From: Pseudoalteromonas caenipelagi
GTDB lineage: Bacteria > Pseudomonadota > Gammaproteobacteria > Enterobacterales > Alteromonadaceae
DNA: 64,000 nt
Assembly (NCBI RefSeq): GCF_013140855.1
Contig: NZ_JABBPG010000005.1
Coordinates: forward strand, 124,001-188,000
Reading direction: 5' to 3'
Positions within the stretch are counted from its first letter, which is position 1, and each line of letters opens with the position of its first letter. Made by a program: the position numbers and the translations under genes. The notes under the pieces were generated by a model, which did not search any database, was not told the origin of the DNA, and was given only the letters and a program-made list of their open reading frames with translations. This document shows, piece by piece, positions 45,953 to 57,148 of the stretch.

Positions 45953-48619
45953 TTATGCGTAAAGTGGGTTAGTTTTAGTAGTATCAATATCAAATTTCTT
46001 GATAGCTTCAACTACAACTGACTTGTCTACTTTGCCTTGCTTCACAAGCTCAGTTAATGCAGCAACAACAACATACCCTGCATTTACTTCAAAGTGACGA
46101 CGCAGATTCTCACGGCTGTCTGAACGACCATAGCCATCGGTACCAAGTACCTTGTACGATGCACTTGGCATAAACGCACGTACTTGCTCTGCGTAATTTT
46201 TCATATAATCCGTTGCTGCAATCGCTGGCGATTCACTAAGCACCGATGTGATATACGGCACTTTTGCTTCGCTTGCTGGGTTAAGCATGTTGAAGCGCTC
46301 TGCATCTTGGCCATCACGTGTTAACTCGTTGAATGAGGTCACTGAGAATACGTCTGAGCCAATGCCATACTCTTCGCTTAGGATAACACCCGCTTTACGG
46401 ACTTCATTTAAGATAGTACCTGAGCCCAATAACTGAACATGCGCTTTGTCACCTGCGTTGCTCTCAAGTTTATAGATACCTTTACGAATACCTTCTTCAG
46501 CGCCTTCAGGCATAGCAGGTTGATGATAGTTTTCGTTCATTAGCGTCAGGTAGTAGAACACGTTTTCTTGCCCTGGACCGTACATACGACGGATACCATC
46601 TTGCATGATAACGGCCACTTCATAGCCAAACGTAGGGTCGTAAGAAATACAGTTAGGAACTGTACCTGCTTGAATGTGTGAATGACCATCTTCGTGTTGA
46701 AGACCTTCACCGTTTAGGGTTGTACGACCGGCCGTAGCACCTAATAAGAAACCGCGCGCTTGTTGGTCACCCGCCATCCACGCCATGTCGCCAACACGTT
46801 GGAAACCAAACATAGAGTAGTAGATGTAGAACGGGATCATCGGTAAGTCATTGGTGCTGTATGACGTTGCAGCTGCAACCCATGATGACATTGCACCTAG
46901 CTCGTTGATACCTTCTTGTAACACCTGTCCTGACGTTGCCTCTTTGTAATAAGAGACGATATCGCGGTCTTGAGGTGTGTAATTTTGACCATGCGGGTTA
47001 TAGATACCGATTTGACGGAATAAACCTTCCATACCAAATGTACGTGCTTCGTCAGCAATAATTGGCACAATATTTTGGCCAATGTTTTTGTCTTTTAGTA
47101 ACACGTTTAGTGCACGAACAAACGCCATCGTGGTAGATATATCACGCTTTTGCTCTTGCAATAACGGCTCAAACGCACTGACTTCAGGTAACGTTAACGC
47201 TTCAGTGAAGTTAGGTAGACGCTGCGGTGTATAACCATGTAGCGCTTTACGGCGAGCGTGTAAGTATTCGTACTCTTTTGAACCTTCTTCAAGCTTCAAG
47301 TAAGGTAAGTTAACTAACTCTTCGTCTGCGACCAAGTCTTGTAAACCTAGACGTGAACGTAGGTGTGCTACGTGTGTCATGTCCATTTTCTTAACTTGGT
47401 GCGCAATGTTCTTACCTTCAGCCGCTTCACCCATGCCATAACCTTTTACGGTTTTAGCTAGGATCACCGTTGGACGGTCTTTCGTTTCTTGCGCTGCTTT
47501 AAACGCCGCGTATAACTTCGATGGCTCATGACCGCCACGCTTAAGTGCGAAGATCTCTTCATCAGTCATATCAGCAACTAATGCAGCCGTTTCTGGGTAA
47601 CGACCAAAGAAGTGCTCACGTACATATGCACCGTCTTTTGCTTTATAAGTTTGGTAGTCTCCGTCGATGGTTTCGTTCATCAACTGTAGTAGCTTACCAG
47701 TAGTATCTTTTGCTAGCAGCTTATCCCAACCTGACCCCCAAACCACCTTGATCACGTTCCAACCTGCACCTCTAAATAGGCCTTCAAGCTCTTGGATAAT
47801 CTTACCGTTACCCATTACTGGGCCGTCTAGGCGCTGTAAATTACAGTTGATCAAATAACATAAGTTATCTAGCTTTTCACGCGCAGCAAATGAAATTGCA
47901 CCACGTGATTCTGGCTCATCCATTTCACCATCACCTAAGAATGCATATACACGCTGGTTTTTAGTGTCTTTTAAGCCGCGGCCATCTAAGTATTTTAAGA
48001 AACGCGCTTGGTAGATAGACGCGATTGGACCTAAGCCCATAGATACCGTTGGGAATTGCCAGAATTCAGGCATAAGTTTTGGATGTGGATATGAAGAGAT
48101 ACCTTTGCCGTCTACTTCTTGGCGGAAGTTATCTAGCTGCTCTTCACTCAAGCGACCTTCTATGAAGGCACGTGCATAGATCCCCGGAGAAATGTGGCCT
48201 TGATAGTAAACCAAATCACCACCGTCAACGTCATTAGGCGCACGGAAGAAATGGTTGAAACACATTTCATAGAACGCTGCTGACGACTGATAAGACGCCA
48301 TATGTCCGCCAAGTTCTAAATCTTTCTTCGACGCACGTAATACGATCATGATGGCATTCCAACGGATAATTGAACGAATACGACGCTCAATATTTACATC
48401 ACCAGGATAAGCTGGTTCTTGATCTGCTGGAATAGTATTCACATAGTTAGTAGTGGTGCCCGTTGGCATGTCTACGCCGTCTAAGCGAGCTTGCTCAAGC
48501 ACTTGCTCTAACAAAAATTGCGCGCGCTCAACACCTTCTTCTTTTACTACCGACTCAAGCGCCTGTAACCACTCTTGGGTTTCTAACGCGTCTACGTCAA
48601 ATTTATTGACTTCAGACAT
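45953..48619 (-). CDS. aceE: Pyruvate dehydrogenase E1 component
   Basis: Thiamine-diphosphate enzyme that decarboxylates pyruvate; 888 residues, the homodimeric E1 type of Gammaproteobacteria. It carries the ThDP motif GDGEMDEPESRGAISFAAREKLDNLCYLINCN (seen as GDGEMDEPES and then INCN), the N-terminal segment for E2 binding, and the GHSHIQ-containing loop. It is first of aceEF after pdhR, with 62 bases between the pdhR stop and the aceE start. Confidence 0.97.
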   Translation of the reverse strand: MSEVNKFDVDALETQEWLQALESVVKEEGVERAQFLLEQVLEQARLDGVDMPTGTTTNYVNTIPADQEPAYPGDVNIERRIRSIIRWNAIMIVLRASKKDLELGGHMASYQSSAAFYEMCFNHFFRAPNDVDGGDLVYYQGHISPGIYARAFIEGRLSEEQLDNFRQEVDGKGISSYPHPKLMPEFWQFPTVSMGLGPIASIYQARFLKYLDGRGLKDTKNQRVYAFLGDGEMDEPESRGAISFAAREKLDNLCYLINCNLQRLDGPVMGNGKIIQELEGLFRGAGWNVIKVVWGSGWDKLLAKDTTGKLLQLMNETIDGDYQTYKAKDGAYVREHFFGRYPETAALVADMTDEEIFALKRGGHEPSKLYAAFKAAQETKDRPTVILAKTVKGYGMGEAAEGKNIAHQVKKMDMTHVAHLRSRLGLQDLVADEELVNLPYLKLEEGSKEYEYLHARRKALHGYTPQRLPNFTEALTLPEVSAFEPLLQEQKRDISTTMAFVRALNVLLKDKNIGQNIVPIIADEARTFGMEGLFRQIGIYNPHGQNYTPQDRDIVSYYKEATSGQVLQEGINELGAMSSWVAAATSYSTNDLPMIPFYIYYSMFGFQRVGDMAWMAGDQQARGFLLGATAGRTTLNGEGLQHEDGHSHIQAGTVPNCISYDPTFGYEVAVIMQDGIRRMYGPGQENVFYYLTLMNENYHQPAMPEGAEEGIRKGIYKLESNAGDKAHVQLLGSGTILNEVRKAGVILSEEYGIGSDVFSVTSFNELTRDGQDAERFNMLNPASEAKVPYITSVLSESPAIAATDYMKNYAEQVRAFMPSASYKVLGTDGYGRSDSRENLRRHFEVNAGYVVVAALTELVKQGKVDKSVVVEAIKKFDIDTTKTNPLYA

Positions 48620-48681
48620 ATGGAATTTTCCTTATGTTTAAAATACGAATTTATTATTCAGTTTTAATGTAACCGACAAGC

Positions 48682-49431
48682 TTACTGTTGCTTTGTACGT
48701 CGTAAGCTGCGTTCAATTCGTGAACGCTCTTTGCCAGCTTCAAGTAATGCCTCTTCAATAAACGCTAAGTGCGCATTACTTGCTAATCTTGCTTGCTCTG
48801 GATTGCCGTTAATCACTGCTTCCAAAAGCACTTTTCGGTGTTGAGCTAATTGCTCACTCACCTCTAACTTTTGCACCAAAACCGTTAAGTTTTGTAAGAC
48901 ATTTTGCTCAAGTAGTGATTGCATACCTCTTACCAAGTGCAGTAACACCACATTGTGCGAAGCTTCCGCCACCGCAAAATGAAAGGCATTAATTGCCGCT
49001 GCAGTTTGAGCTAAATCGCCCTGTGCTTGAGAAATGTTATTAAAGCTATCTTGAACCTTTTCAAAATCAGTGTCAGTACCACGCAATGCAGCATAATAAG
49101 CCGCGATCCCCTCAAGAGCGTGACGAAACTCTAGTAAATCAAATTGAGACTCTGGATGCTTACTGATCAAATCAAATAATGGATCCGTGAGACCTTCTTC
49201 CAACTGATTTTTTACATACGTGCCACCACCTTGACGACGAGTTACTAATCCCTTCGCTTCGAGCTTTTGGATAGCTTCTCGCAATGAAGGTCTTGAGACT
49301 TCAAATTGCTTCGCGAGCTCTCGTTCAGGAGGTAACTTTTCACCCGGCATTAAAGAGCCCTCAAGGATCATATTCTCGAGCTGCTCTAAAATAACATCGG
49401 ATAACTTCGCTGCTTTTATCTTTAAAGACAT
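48682..49431 (-). CDS. pdhR: Pyruvate dehydrogenase complex repressor
   Basis: GntR/FadR-type regulator, 249 residues from ATG 49431; the frame is open 12 codons further but the [14 protein letters not shown] start fits the family. The winged helix has [31 protein letters not shown], followed by an FCD ligand domain. It senses pyruvate and represses its own operon. An operator fitting E. coli PdhR lies 78 bases upstream. Confidence 0.94.
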   Translation of the reverse strand: MSLKIKAAKLSDVILEQLENMILEGSLMPGEKLPPERELAKQFEVSRPSLREAIQKLEAKGLVTRRQGGGTYVKNQLEEGLTDPLFDLISKHPESQFDLLEFRHALEGIAAYYAALRGTDTDFEKVQDSFNNISQAQGDLAQTAAAINAFHFAVAEASHNVVLLHLVRGMQSLLEQNVLQNLTVLVQKLEVSEQLAQHRKVLLEAVINGNPEQARLASNAHLAFIEEALLEAGKERSRIERSLRRTKQQ

Positions 49432-49509
49432 TGATCTAACGCCGAATTTAAGTGTACAGCCAATCACTGCTTACAGTGGCTAGCGGTGCCATTAAAACCA
49501 AAAGGTAAA

Positions 49510-49522
49510 TTGGTCATACCAA
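49510..49522. promoter_or_regulatory. PdhR operator
   Basis: TTGGTCATACCAA is a perfect palindrome of the PdhR form (ATTGGT-N3-ACCAAT) in front of pdhR. It is the expected autoregulatory site of the pdh operon. Confidence 0.8.
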
Positions 49523-49645
49523 ACTTTCGCAATACGTTATCAAAATCAATGAAGGCTGTCAAAAATCTGCGTATAAATACGTTTAAAGTGAAAGCTCAAA
49601 GACTAAACTTTATACAAAAATAACGAATTGCAAAGGAATATAAAA

Positions 49646-49658
49646 AAGGTCTGACCAG
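49646..49658. promoter_or_regulatory. Possible second PdhR site
   Basis: AAGGTCTGACCAG keeps the GGT-N3-ACC core of the PdhR site but not the outer bases. It lies 136 bases further upstream than the first. Confidence 0.35.
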
Positions 49659-50082
49659 ATGACTATAAACTCTTTAATTCGGTGACACTAGCAAACAGCC
49701 CTATGCCATGCCACTACAGTAAGCCCATTGATGATAGTTTTCGCGTTGTAAACTCTAACCTCTTCACGCCCAAGTACCCATAAAAAACATGCGTAACTTT
49801 TATACCCCTTACAACAAAATGAGTTAATAGAGATGGCGTTGAACTCAAACAAACTGAGCATCAAAGACGGACTAAATGACAATAAATCACTTCCCAAACT
49901 ATGACTCATACAACGCCTGTTAAAGATAACGTCTATTACCCATATTCGTCTGAAAATAATTCACGATATAACTCAAAAGAAGTGATTGGCTATTTAGGTT
50001 AGCAACACAAAAAGTGGCAATAAAAGCGATAGTAGCCATTTGTCTAAAGGGGGAAATGCAAATGGCTAATTATGATGTCTCG
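49659..50082. other. Region without recognised genes between pdhR and serB
   Basis: The 424 bases contain only short open frames without family resemblance or codon character. One, on the plus strand from about 49902, encodes about 33 residues and is not supported. No repeat or RNA was recognised. Confidence 0.4.
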
Positions 50083-51105
50083 CTATTTTGGAATAGAAAG
50101 TAAATAAAGCACTTGTAACAATGACCCTTCGCATATCGCCGCATCAGCTTGTGCAACAACCTTAGGCTTACCGTGCACTGCAATGCCTAATCCTGCCTGT
50201 GCCATCATGAGTAAATCATTGGCACCATCCCCCATCGCAACAGTTTGTGCTTTTGGTAATTCAAGCTCATTTGCCAGCATGTTTAAAATATCGGCTTTTT
50301 TCTGGGCATCAACAATGTCACCTAATACCTTGCCTGTTAAGCTGTTATCCTTGATCTCCAATTCATTGGCATAGAACGCATCCAGCTGCAATGGCGCTTG
50401 TAAAGCTTCAGCAAACCAAGTAAATCCGCCGGAGGCAATTGCAAGCTGCCAGTTGTGCTTCTTTAAGTGGGCACATAATGCCTGCACCCCTTCCATCAGT
50501 GGCAAATCATTTTTTAACGCTTGAATTAAACTAAGTTTGACTCCCTCTAACTTGCTTACCCGCTGATGTAAGCTTTCACTAAATTCAAGTTGACCCGCCA
50601 TCGCTTGCGCGGTGACTTCGGCTACTTCGTCATAAACATTAGCAAGACGTGCTATCTCATCAATGCACTCAATCTTAATTGCCGTTGAGTCCATATCCAT
50701 CACCAACAAGCCTCGCTTAGTTGTTGTGGGTGGGTTAAGCAAAACGGCCGTTTGCAAACAGAGTGAGTGCGCAGCTTCTCGCAATTGAGCTTTTAGTTGC
50801 TCGGTGACAGTCAATTTGTATTGGCTTTTCACAAACATGACCATAGCTTCGGGCAATGCGGGATGAGGGTGATATTGGCATATGGCACTGACAGGCAATT
50901 TAGAGTCGTGCAAAAAAGCCAAAAAGTTCTGTAGCTTTGCAGTGGTAAGCTGCTCACCAAACAAAGTGATGTATACCCCACTATATGCTTCAGACGCACG
51001 CTCGCTTAACTCATATTGTCCATTTTCAATTTGATACCATTTTGCTAAAGTGAAGATATGAGACAAATCATGATCAGGTAATTGCACAAGGCTAGAGGTT
51101 GGCAT
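50083..51105 (-). CDS. serB: Phosphoserine phosphatase
   Basis: Last step of serine synthesis, 340 residues from ATG 51105. That start is chosen because AGGAG precedes it at proper spacing; an ATG 13 codons upstream lacks one. The HAD motifs are intact: LLVMDMDSTAIKIECIDE (nucleophile Asp) and AMGDGANDLLMM. An N-terminal ACT-like part covers about 1-110. Divergent from ytjB, as in E. coli. Serine feeds the glycine pathway at the left end of this window. Confidence 0.94.
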   Translation of the reverse strand: MPTSSLVQLPDHDLSHIFTLAKWYQIENGQYELSERASEAYSGVYITLFGEQLTTAKLQNFLAFLHDSKLPVSAICQYHPHPALPEAMVMFVKSQYKLTVTEQLKAQLREAAHSLCLQTAVLLNPPTTTKRGLLVMDMDSTAIKIECIDEIARLANVYDEVAEVTAQAMAGQLEFSESLHQRVSKLEGVKLSLIQALKNDLPLMEGVQALCAHLKKHNWQLAIASGGFTWFAEALQAPLQLDAFYANELEIKDNSLTGKVLGDIVDAQKKADILNMLANELELPKAQTVAMGDGANDLLMMAQAGLGIAVHGKPKVVAQADAAICEGSLLQVLYLLSIPK

Positions 51106-51180
51106 ACATAGACTCCTAAATAACAGACTCGTCCTTTTTAACATCTATCATGGATACTGTCAGCATCCAACGCAGGTAAT

Positions 51181-51798
51181 ATGAAAAATACACATGCTAT
51201 TGATTTATTAAAATCTTCTCGAGGAAGGCGCTTGATCCGTCTATTGATCGCTGCGGCATGCTTTATTGCAATCGCTTGGTTGGGCGTAAATACCAGCTTT
51301 CAATCTCACCAACTACTACATAAACAAGCTGACTTGAATGCTAGAAGCTTAATTAAGCAGTTTGCTTTGAACGCTGCCAAGCCTCTGAGCGAAGACAATT
51401 TCACTCAATTAACAACTCTTAGTGAACACCTTGAGCGTGATGACAATGTACTAAGCATCACCCTATATAGCCAAGATGGTGAGCTTATTCTTCCTACTAG
51501 TAAAGCGTTAGATAGCGATAATGTTTATGGCTTACCAGCAGATGTGGCGGGGATCAGTAAACTAAAAACGCCTATTGTTGAGCCCATTATTTTTCAAGGA
51601 CAGCCTTTAGGTTTTGCAAGCATGGTTTACCTAACAAATTCAGCGATGAGCCAAAGTCACTACCATTTTCATGAACTAGGAAGAATGGTACTCGTCATGT
51701 TACTCATTACTTGTATTTTTACGTGGCAAATTGGCAGAGCTCTAAAAGGCTGGGAAGTAAAACGTCAAATCCGAAAAAGTGTGCAAGACGACGAATAA
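51181..51798 (+). CDS. ytjB: YtjB/Smp-family membrane protein
   Basis: A 205-residue protein with an N-terminal membrane helix (about 20-37), a periplasmic domain of about 130 residues, and a second helix (about 168-188, MVLVMLLITCIFTWQIG). It matches the SMP_2/AhpA family, named for a weak effect on haemolysis in E. coli; real role unknown. Divergent from serB. Its last 34 bases overlap the 3' end of the convergent TatD-type gene. Confidence 0.8.
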   Translation: MKNTHAIDLLKSSRGRRLIRLLIAAACFIAIAWLGVNTSFQSHQLLHKQADLNARSLIKQFALNAAKPLSEDNFTQLTTLSEHLERDDNVLSITLYSQDGELILPTSKALDSDNVYGLPADVAGISKLKTPIVEPIIFQGQPLGFASMVYLTNSAMSQSHYHFHELGRMVLVMLLITCIFTWQIGRALKGWEVKRQIRKSVQDDE

Positions 51799-52529
51799 AG
51801 CTGTTGCGCTATTTGCTCTGGACGCTCGCTTCTCAGTGCACACAAATGCTCAAATACCTCAACGAGCCTGTGAGGCTCATTCGCCTGTCCTTGGTACCCT
51901 GATAACGGCATTGAAGGGGCATCGGTTTCTAGCAACAGGCTCTCTAATGGCACTTGGCTTAATACTTGCCGGGTTTTATTCGCACGTGTATAGCTAATAG
52001 TGCCTCCCACACCTAATTTGAAACCTCGGTTTATATAGTATTGCGCTTGCTGTAGAGAACCTGAAAAAGCATGTATCACGCCGCCATACTGTGCAGGGCA
52101 AGCTTTAAGTGCTTGTGCAATTAAATGGTGGCTTTGTCTGTGATGCACTATCAAAGGAAGCGATAAAGCATTGCAGAGTTTGATGTGTTCAACAAATAAT
52201 TCGCTCTGATATCCTATATTTGCGCAAGTAGCATCGATACCACACTCACCAATGGCCACAATATCATTACGGTGAGTCCGTGCGAGTGTTTGCAACAAAG
52301 AGAATGCGTCATCATTATGCTGTTCAATAAAGTATGGATGTAACCCCAAAGCGATGCGACATTGTGCAAAGTCCTTGGCAAATTGCAGCAAAGCAGCACT
52401 TTGTGGATAAGTAACACCAGGAACAATAAAATACTGAACCCCTCGTTTATGAGCCCTTGCTATATGAGCATTTAGGTCGTTCTTGAGCTCGCTGAAATCT
52501 AAGTGGCAATGGCTATCAATAAAGTGCAT
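51765..52529 (-). CDS. TatD-family metal-dependent hydrolase, YjjV-like
   Basis: A 254-residue TIM-barrel hydrolase. Metal ligands are in FIDSHCHLDF (HxH), GECGID (Glu), HHRQ and IHAFSG (His) and ETDAPSMP (Asp). TatD enzymes act as Mg-dependent DNases or esterases; for YjjV the natural substrate is unclear. The symbol is not used because several paralogues exist. It overlaps ytjB by 34 bases, convergent. Confidence 0.88.
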   Translation of the reverse strand: MHFIDSHCHLDFSELKNDLNAHIARAHKRGVQYFIVPGVTYPQSAALLQFAKDFAQCRIALGLHPYFIEQHNDDAFSLLQTLARTHRNDIVAIGECGIDATCANIGYQSELFVEHIKLCNALSLPLIVHHRQSHHLIAQALKACPAQYGGVIHAFSGSLQQAQYYINRGFKLGVGGTISYTRANKTRQVLSQVPLESLLLETDAPSMPLSGYQGQANEPHRLVEVFEHLCALRSERPEQIAQQLYSSSCTLFRI

Positions 52530-52628
52530 GGCAACAGCTGTAATATAGGCTTATCCATGAGTATAAACATGTAAACGCAAGTAGGTCGAGCAATTGCCCA
52601 ACCTTCACTAAGATGTAAGCATGAGGAT

Positions 52629-53267
52629 TTAGGGGTTTAACCTATCTATCAGCCAAGAACCATCATCTTGTTTTACATACATGAAGCGGTCATGTAAGCG
52701 GTTCTCCCCCCCTTGCCAAAATTCAATTTTTGTAGGCTCTACGCAGTAGCCGCCCCAAAAATCAGGCAATGGAATTTGGCCTTTGGCAAATTTGGCTTTC
52801 ATTGCATGAAAGGTTTCCATCAATGCCTTGCGCGAAGAAACTGGACGTGATTGCTGCGATGCCCATGCTGCCAGTTGACTCTCTTGCGGTCGAGATAAAA
52901 AGTACTTAGCAACCGCAGCCGTCGATAGGGTTTTTGCTTCACCGTATACTATCACCTGACGTTCGATTTCATGCCAAGGAAAGTGTAAACACACCTTGTT
53001 GTTACTTTTTATCTCTTGCGCTTTACGCGAACCTGTATTGGTAAAAAATACAAATCCATGTTCGTCTAAATGCTTTAACAAAACGATACGTTGTGATGGC
53101 TGACCTTGTTCATCGACGGTGGCTACAACCATCGCCGTCGGATCTGCAAACTTTGCGTCAACCGCTTGTTGTAACCAGTTTTCAAATTGCGTAATGGGGC
53201 AATCGGCCAACATTTCGCGACGTAAACCGCCTTTTGTGTATTCTCGGCGAATATCTTCAAGCTTCAT
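52629..53267 (-). CDS. pdxH: Pyridoxamine 5'-phosphate oxidase
   Basis: FMN enzyme forming pyridoxal 5'-phosphate, the cofactor of GcvP and other enzymes. It has 212 residues: the N terminus contains [16 protein letters not shown]-binding segments include [20 protein letters not shown] and [14 protein letters not shown], and the C-terminal [12 protein letters not shown] is typical. It is 94 bases downstream of argS, across a terminator. Confidence 0.96.
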   Translation of the reverse strand: MKLEDIRREYTKGGLRREMLADCPITQFENWLQQAVDAKFADPTAMVVATVDEQGQPSQRIVLLKHLDEHGFVFFTNTGSRKAQEIKSNNKVCLHFPWHEIERQVIVYGEAKTLSTAAVAKYFLSRPQESQLAAWASQQSRPVSSRKALMETFHAMKAKFAKGQIPLPDFWGGYCVEPTKIEFWQGGENRLHDRFMYVKQDDGSWLIDRLNP

Positions 53268-53280
53268 GGTTTTTCCTTAC

Positions 53281-53316
53281 AAAAAAGCCGCATAAACAAG
53301 GTTCGATACGGCTCTT
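53281..53316 (-). terminator. Terminator of argS
   Basis: Stem AGCCGTAT / ATGCGGCT with one wobble, a loop of about 12 bases, and T6 on the minus strand. Confidence 0.65.
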
Positions 53317-53361
53317 AAGTTAACACATTTTGGTATTACAAATAATCAAACAAATGCTAAA

Positions 53362-55104
53362 TTACATTTGCTCCATTACTTCGATACCAAGTAAGTCAAG
53401 GCCGGTTTGTAAAGTGTTTGCAACTAGGTTACACAGTACCAAACGGCTTTCTCGTACATCAGTTGCCACATCATCTTTTAGAATTGGACATGCTTCATAG
53501 AATGTCATGTATAAGCTCGCCAATTCATATAAGTATCCGCATAGTACGTGTGGGGTCGCTTCACTGATCATCAAATCAAGCACTTCTTCTAATTGAAGCA
53601 GTTTAAGCGCCAACGCTTTCTCTTGTGCCTCAACGATATTAATGCTGCCAGCAAGACTCGTACCCTCTACACCCGCTTTACGGAAAATACCACTGACACG
53701 CGTATACGCATATTGTAAGTAAGGCGCCGTTGCACCTTCAAAGCTCAGCATAGAATCCCAGTTGAAGATATAGTCGCTGGTGCGGTGCTTAGAGAGGTCC
53801 GCATATTTAACCGCACCAATACCTACTTTACGGGCAATTTCGCTACGCTCTTGTTCACTCAAATCGGCTGTTCGATCGGCTATTTTATCTGCCGCGCGAC
53901 TTACAGCTTCTTCAAGTAAGTCCGCTAGTTTAACTGTACCACCTGTGCGGGTTTTGAATGGCTTACCATCATCGCCCATCATGGTACCAAACAAGCTTGG
54001 CTCATATGTCGTTTTGTCTTTGAGGAAACCAGCTTTACGTGCGGTGATCTCAACCTGGTTAAAGTGCAACCCTTGACGTGCATCGACAAAAATCAAGATA
54101 CGATCTACATCTAGCTCATTGGAGCGATAGTCACATGCAGCTAAGTCTGTGGTTGAATACAAGAAACCGCCACCCGATTTTTGTACGATAAAGACTGAAG
54201 GTTCGCCATCTTTGTTGGCTAATTCATCCAAGAACACAACTTGTGCGCCTTGGTCTTCAACCGCAATACCTTTTGACTTGAGTAACTCAATCACGCCAGC
54301 AAGGCGGTCGTTATATGCACTCTCAGCCATGATATCGTCACGGCTAAGTGTTACATTCAGCTTCTGATATACTTCTTCTGAGTGCTTCACTGAGGTATCG
54401 ATAAACATTTGCCACAGCTTTTTGCAGTGCGCATCACCACTTTGTAACTTCACAACATAATTACGGGCTTTGTCTGCAAAACCTTCTTCGTCATCAAAGC
54501 GTTTTTTAGCATCTCGGTAAAAGCTTTCAAGATCTGCTAATGCAACGTTTTCGAGGTCTACACCTTGGTTTAGTAAATCTTCAAGATGCGCAATAAGCAT
54601 ACCAAACTGAGTACCCCAATCACCCATGTGATTTTGACGCACAACGGTATCACCACGAAATTCTAACGCACGCACCACAGCATCACCAATGATGGTCGAA
54701 CGCAAGTGGCCTACATGCATTTCTTTGGCAAGGTTTGGCGAAGAATAATCAACCACTACTTTCTTAGCCGGTTGGTGCTCAGAAACACCAAGCTTCGTGT
54801 CTTTGTTCGCAGCTTCCAAACTCGCTGATAAAAACTCTGGCTTTAAATGAATATTGATAAAACCTGGGCCTGCAATTTCGGTCTGCGTTGCAATATCACT
54901 CACATCGAGGTTATCAATGATTTTTTGCGCCAGCTCTCTTGGGTTGGTTTTGAGTGCTTTAGCCGCCCCCATTGCGCCATTTATTTGGTAATCACCAAAT
55001 TGTGGGCGGGTACTTTGTGTCACCGCAGGGTTACTACCTTCAGGAATACCCGCAGCTAGCATTGCCGCGTTGGCTTTTTCAATTAGAATCTTTCTAATGT
55101 TCAT
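53362..55104 (-). CDS. argS: Arginyl-tRNA synthetase
   Basis: Class I synthetase, 580 residues. The N-terminal tRNA D-loop domain is about 1-110. The HIGH motif is in [20 protein letters not shown], and the KMSKS-like loop is [14 protein letters not shown], the diverged form usual for bacterial ArgRS. The C-terminal anticodon-binding domain (about 450-580) ends in the conserved hydrophobic tail ([10 protein letters not shown]). It lies 21 bases after prfC. Confidence 0.97.
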   Translation of the reverse strand: MNIRKILIEKANAAMLAAGIPEGSNPAVTQSTRPQFGDYQINGAMGAAKALKTNPRELAQKIIDNLDVSDIATQTEIAGPGFINIHLKPEFLSASLEAANKDTKLGVSEHQPAKKVVVDYSSPNLAKEMHVGHLRSTIIGDAVVRALEFRGDTVVRQNHMGDWGTQFGMLIAHLEDLLNQGVDLENVALADLESFYRDAKKRFDDEEGFADKARNYVVKLQSGDAHCKKLWQMFIDTSVKHSEEVYQKLNVTLSRDDIMAESAYNDRLAGVIELLKSKGIAVEDQGAQVVFLDELANKDGEPSVFIVQKSGGGFLYSTTDLAACDYRSNELDVDRILIFVDARQGLHFNQVEITARKAGFLKDKTTYEPSLFGTMMGDDGKPFKTRTGGTVKLADLLEEAVSRAADKIADRTADLSEQERSEIARKVGIGAVKYADLSKHRTSDYIFNWDSMLSFEGATAPYLQYAYTRVSGIFRKAGVEGTSLAGSINIVEAQEKALALKLLQLEEVLDLMISEATPHVLCGYLYELASLYMTFYEACPILKDDVATDVRESRLVLCNLVANTLQTGLDLLGIEVMEQM

Positions 55105-55125
55105 GCTTTATCCTTTGTCTGCGGC

Positions 55126-56709
55126 TTAGTGTTCACGAGTATGGTGGAACTCAACATCTGGGTAACGCTCCATCGACAAATTAAGATTGACACGACTTGG
55201 CGCTATATATGTAAGATTATCGCCGCCATCTAATGCCAGGTTGGCTTCACATTTGCGTCTGAATTCAGCCATTTTCTTTTCATCAGAACAGCTTACCCAA
55301 CGTGCGGTTTGTACATTAACACTCTCATATATCGCATCAACGTTGTACTCAGCTTTTAAACGGGCGACAACCACATCAAACTGGAGTACACCCACAGCGC
55401 CTACAATTAAATCGTTGTTGATCAGAGGTCTAAATACTTGTACAGCTCCCTCTTCAGATAATTGCACTAAGCCTTTTAACAACTGCTTTTGCTTCAATGG
55501 ATCTTTTAAGCGAATACGACGAAATAGCTCTGGTGCAAAGTTAGGAATACCACTGAACTTAAGCTTTTCACCTTGCGTAAAAGTATCACCAATTTGAATC
55601 GTGCCATGGTTATGTAAACCAATTATATCGCCTGCAAAAGCATCTTGTGCGCGCTCTCGGTCACCGGCCATAAAGGTAACCGCATCAGAAATACTCACTT
55701 GCTTACCAATACGCACATGGTTCATTTTCATACCTTGGCTGTATTTGCCAGACACAATACGCATAAACGCAATGCGGTCACGGTGTTTAGGGTCCATGTT
55801 GGCTTGAATTTTAAATACAAAACCCGAGAAGTTGTCTTCTTCAGCTTTTACTTCACGCTCTTCTGTCTGACGTGGCATAGGCGCTGGAGCCCATTGCGTT
55901 AAACCATCTAACATGTGGTCAACACCAAAGTTACCAAGGGCCGTACCAAAAAATACGGGCGTTAGCTCACCTTTTAAAAAGAGTTCTTGATCGAATTCGT
56001 GCGATGCACCAATCACCAGCTCTAGCTCTTCACGCAGCTGTTCAGCAAGCTCTGCGCCCACCGCATCGTCAAGCTCTGGATTCTCTAAGCCTTTTATCAC
56101 ACGCTTTTCTTGAATCGTGTGACCTTGACCCGTTTGATATAACACCGTTTCGTCACGATGGATGTGATACACGCCTTTAAACTCTTTACCACACCCAATT
56201 GGCCATGATACTGGTGCACAAGCAATATTCAGCTCAGTTTCTACTTCATCTAGCAACTCCATAGGATCTCGAATATCGCGGTCTAGTTTGTTCATAAACG
56301 TCACGATCGGCGTATCACGTAAACGGGTTACTTCCATCAGTTTACGGGTACGGTCTTCTACACCTTTTGCCGCATCAATTACCATCAAACATGAGTCAAC
56401 GGCTGTTAACGTACGGTATGTATCTTCCGAGAAGTCTTCGTGTCCGGGAGTATCTAACAAGTTAACCAGTGCGTCATTATAAGGAAACTGCATTACAGAG
56501 GTGGTGACCGAGATCCCACGTTCTTTTTCCATTTCCATCCAATCTGATTTTGCGTGCTGGTTTGAGCCACGACCTTTTACAGTACCCGCTTTTTGTAGTG
56601 CCTTTCCGAATAACAATACTTTTTCGGTAATGGTTGTTTTACCCGCATCAGGGTGCGAGATAATAGCGAACGTACGTCGCTTTTGAATTTCGTTGACGAT
56701 ATTAGACAT
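55126..56709 (-). CDS. prfC: Peptide chain release factor 3
   Basis: GTPase that recycles RF1 and RF2; 527 residues. The G motifs are [14 protein letters not shown] (G1), [14 protein letters not shown] (G3) and FMNKLDRD (G4). A translation factor domain II (about 310-390) and the RF3 C-terminal domain follow. It probably shares a transcript with argS. Full length, no anomalies. Confidence 0.97.
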   Translation of the reverse strand: MSNIVNEIQKRRTFAIISHPDAGKTTITEKVLLFGKALQKAGTVKGRGSNQHAKSDWMEMEKERGISVTTSVMQFPYNDALVNLLDTPGHEDFSEDTYRTLTAVDSCLMVIDAAKGVEDRTRKLMEVTRLRDTPIVTFMNKLDRDIRDPMELLDEVETELNIACAPVSWPIGCGKEFKGVYHIHRDETVLYQTGQGHTIQEKRVIKGLENPELDDAVGAELAEQLREELELVIGASHEFDQELFLKGELTPVFFGTALGNFGVDHMLDGLTQWAPAPMPRQTEEREVKAEEDNFSGFVFKIQANMDPKHRDRIAFMRIVSGKYSQGMKMNHVRIGKQVSISDAVTFMAGDRERAQDAFAGDIIGLHNHGTIQIGDTFTQGEKLKFSGIPNFAPELFRRIRLKDPLKQKQLLKGLVQLSEEGAVQVFRPLINNDLIVGAVGVLQFDVVVARLKAEYNVDAIYESVNVQTARWVSCSDEKKMAEFRRKCEANLALDGGDNLTYIAPSRVNLNLSMERYPDVEFHHTREH

Positions 56710-57148
56710 GTAAGCAGCTTTTGCCCTGTAAGTCGCGTCTTCAATTGCGCGAACTAAATTAAAATTTTTCCGATTATACCTGTTTTACTCTGGGCAAAAA
56801 AGGCACATGATTGAGTAATTTAAATTGTTCTTATGCAGCAAGGTTAGGTCTTTGTCATTGCCTCTAAATCAGCAGAACTGATTGCTAAAATGTCATAGGG
56901 TTCAGTAGGGCCTATTGAGCTTTGCTGTTTCATAACAACCTATACTAAAAGCTAAATAAATACCGTCACTGGTATGGTGGAAGCATGGACTATTTTACAA
57001 CTTAGTCTATTAATAAAATCACAACAATATTTTACCACCACAAAACCTATTCAAACTTGAGTAATCGCATATATGGACATAAGCTTACGTAGGTAATTTG
57101 GGCTTGTAATTTAACTTGACCGTGTAATAGGGAAATGACTTTAATATT
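56710..57148. promoter_or_regulatory. Divergent region between prfC and the hybrid kinase
   Basis: 439 bases upstream of both genes. Only stop-rich short frames are seen, and no repeat, RNA or operator could be recognised. Confidence 0.35.

Noticed and set aside
49688..49909. 73-residue open frame on the minus strand upstream of pdhR
   Set aside because: No ribosome site, no family resemblance and odd composition; probably chance.
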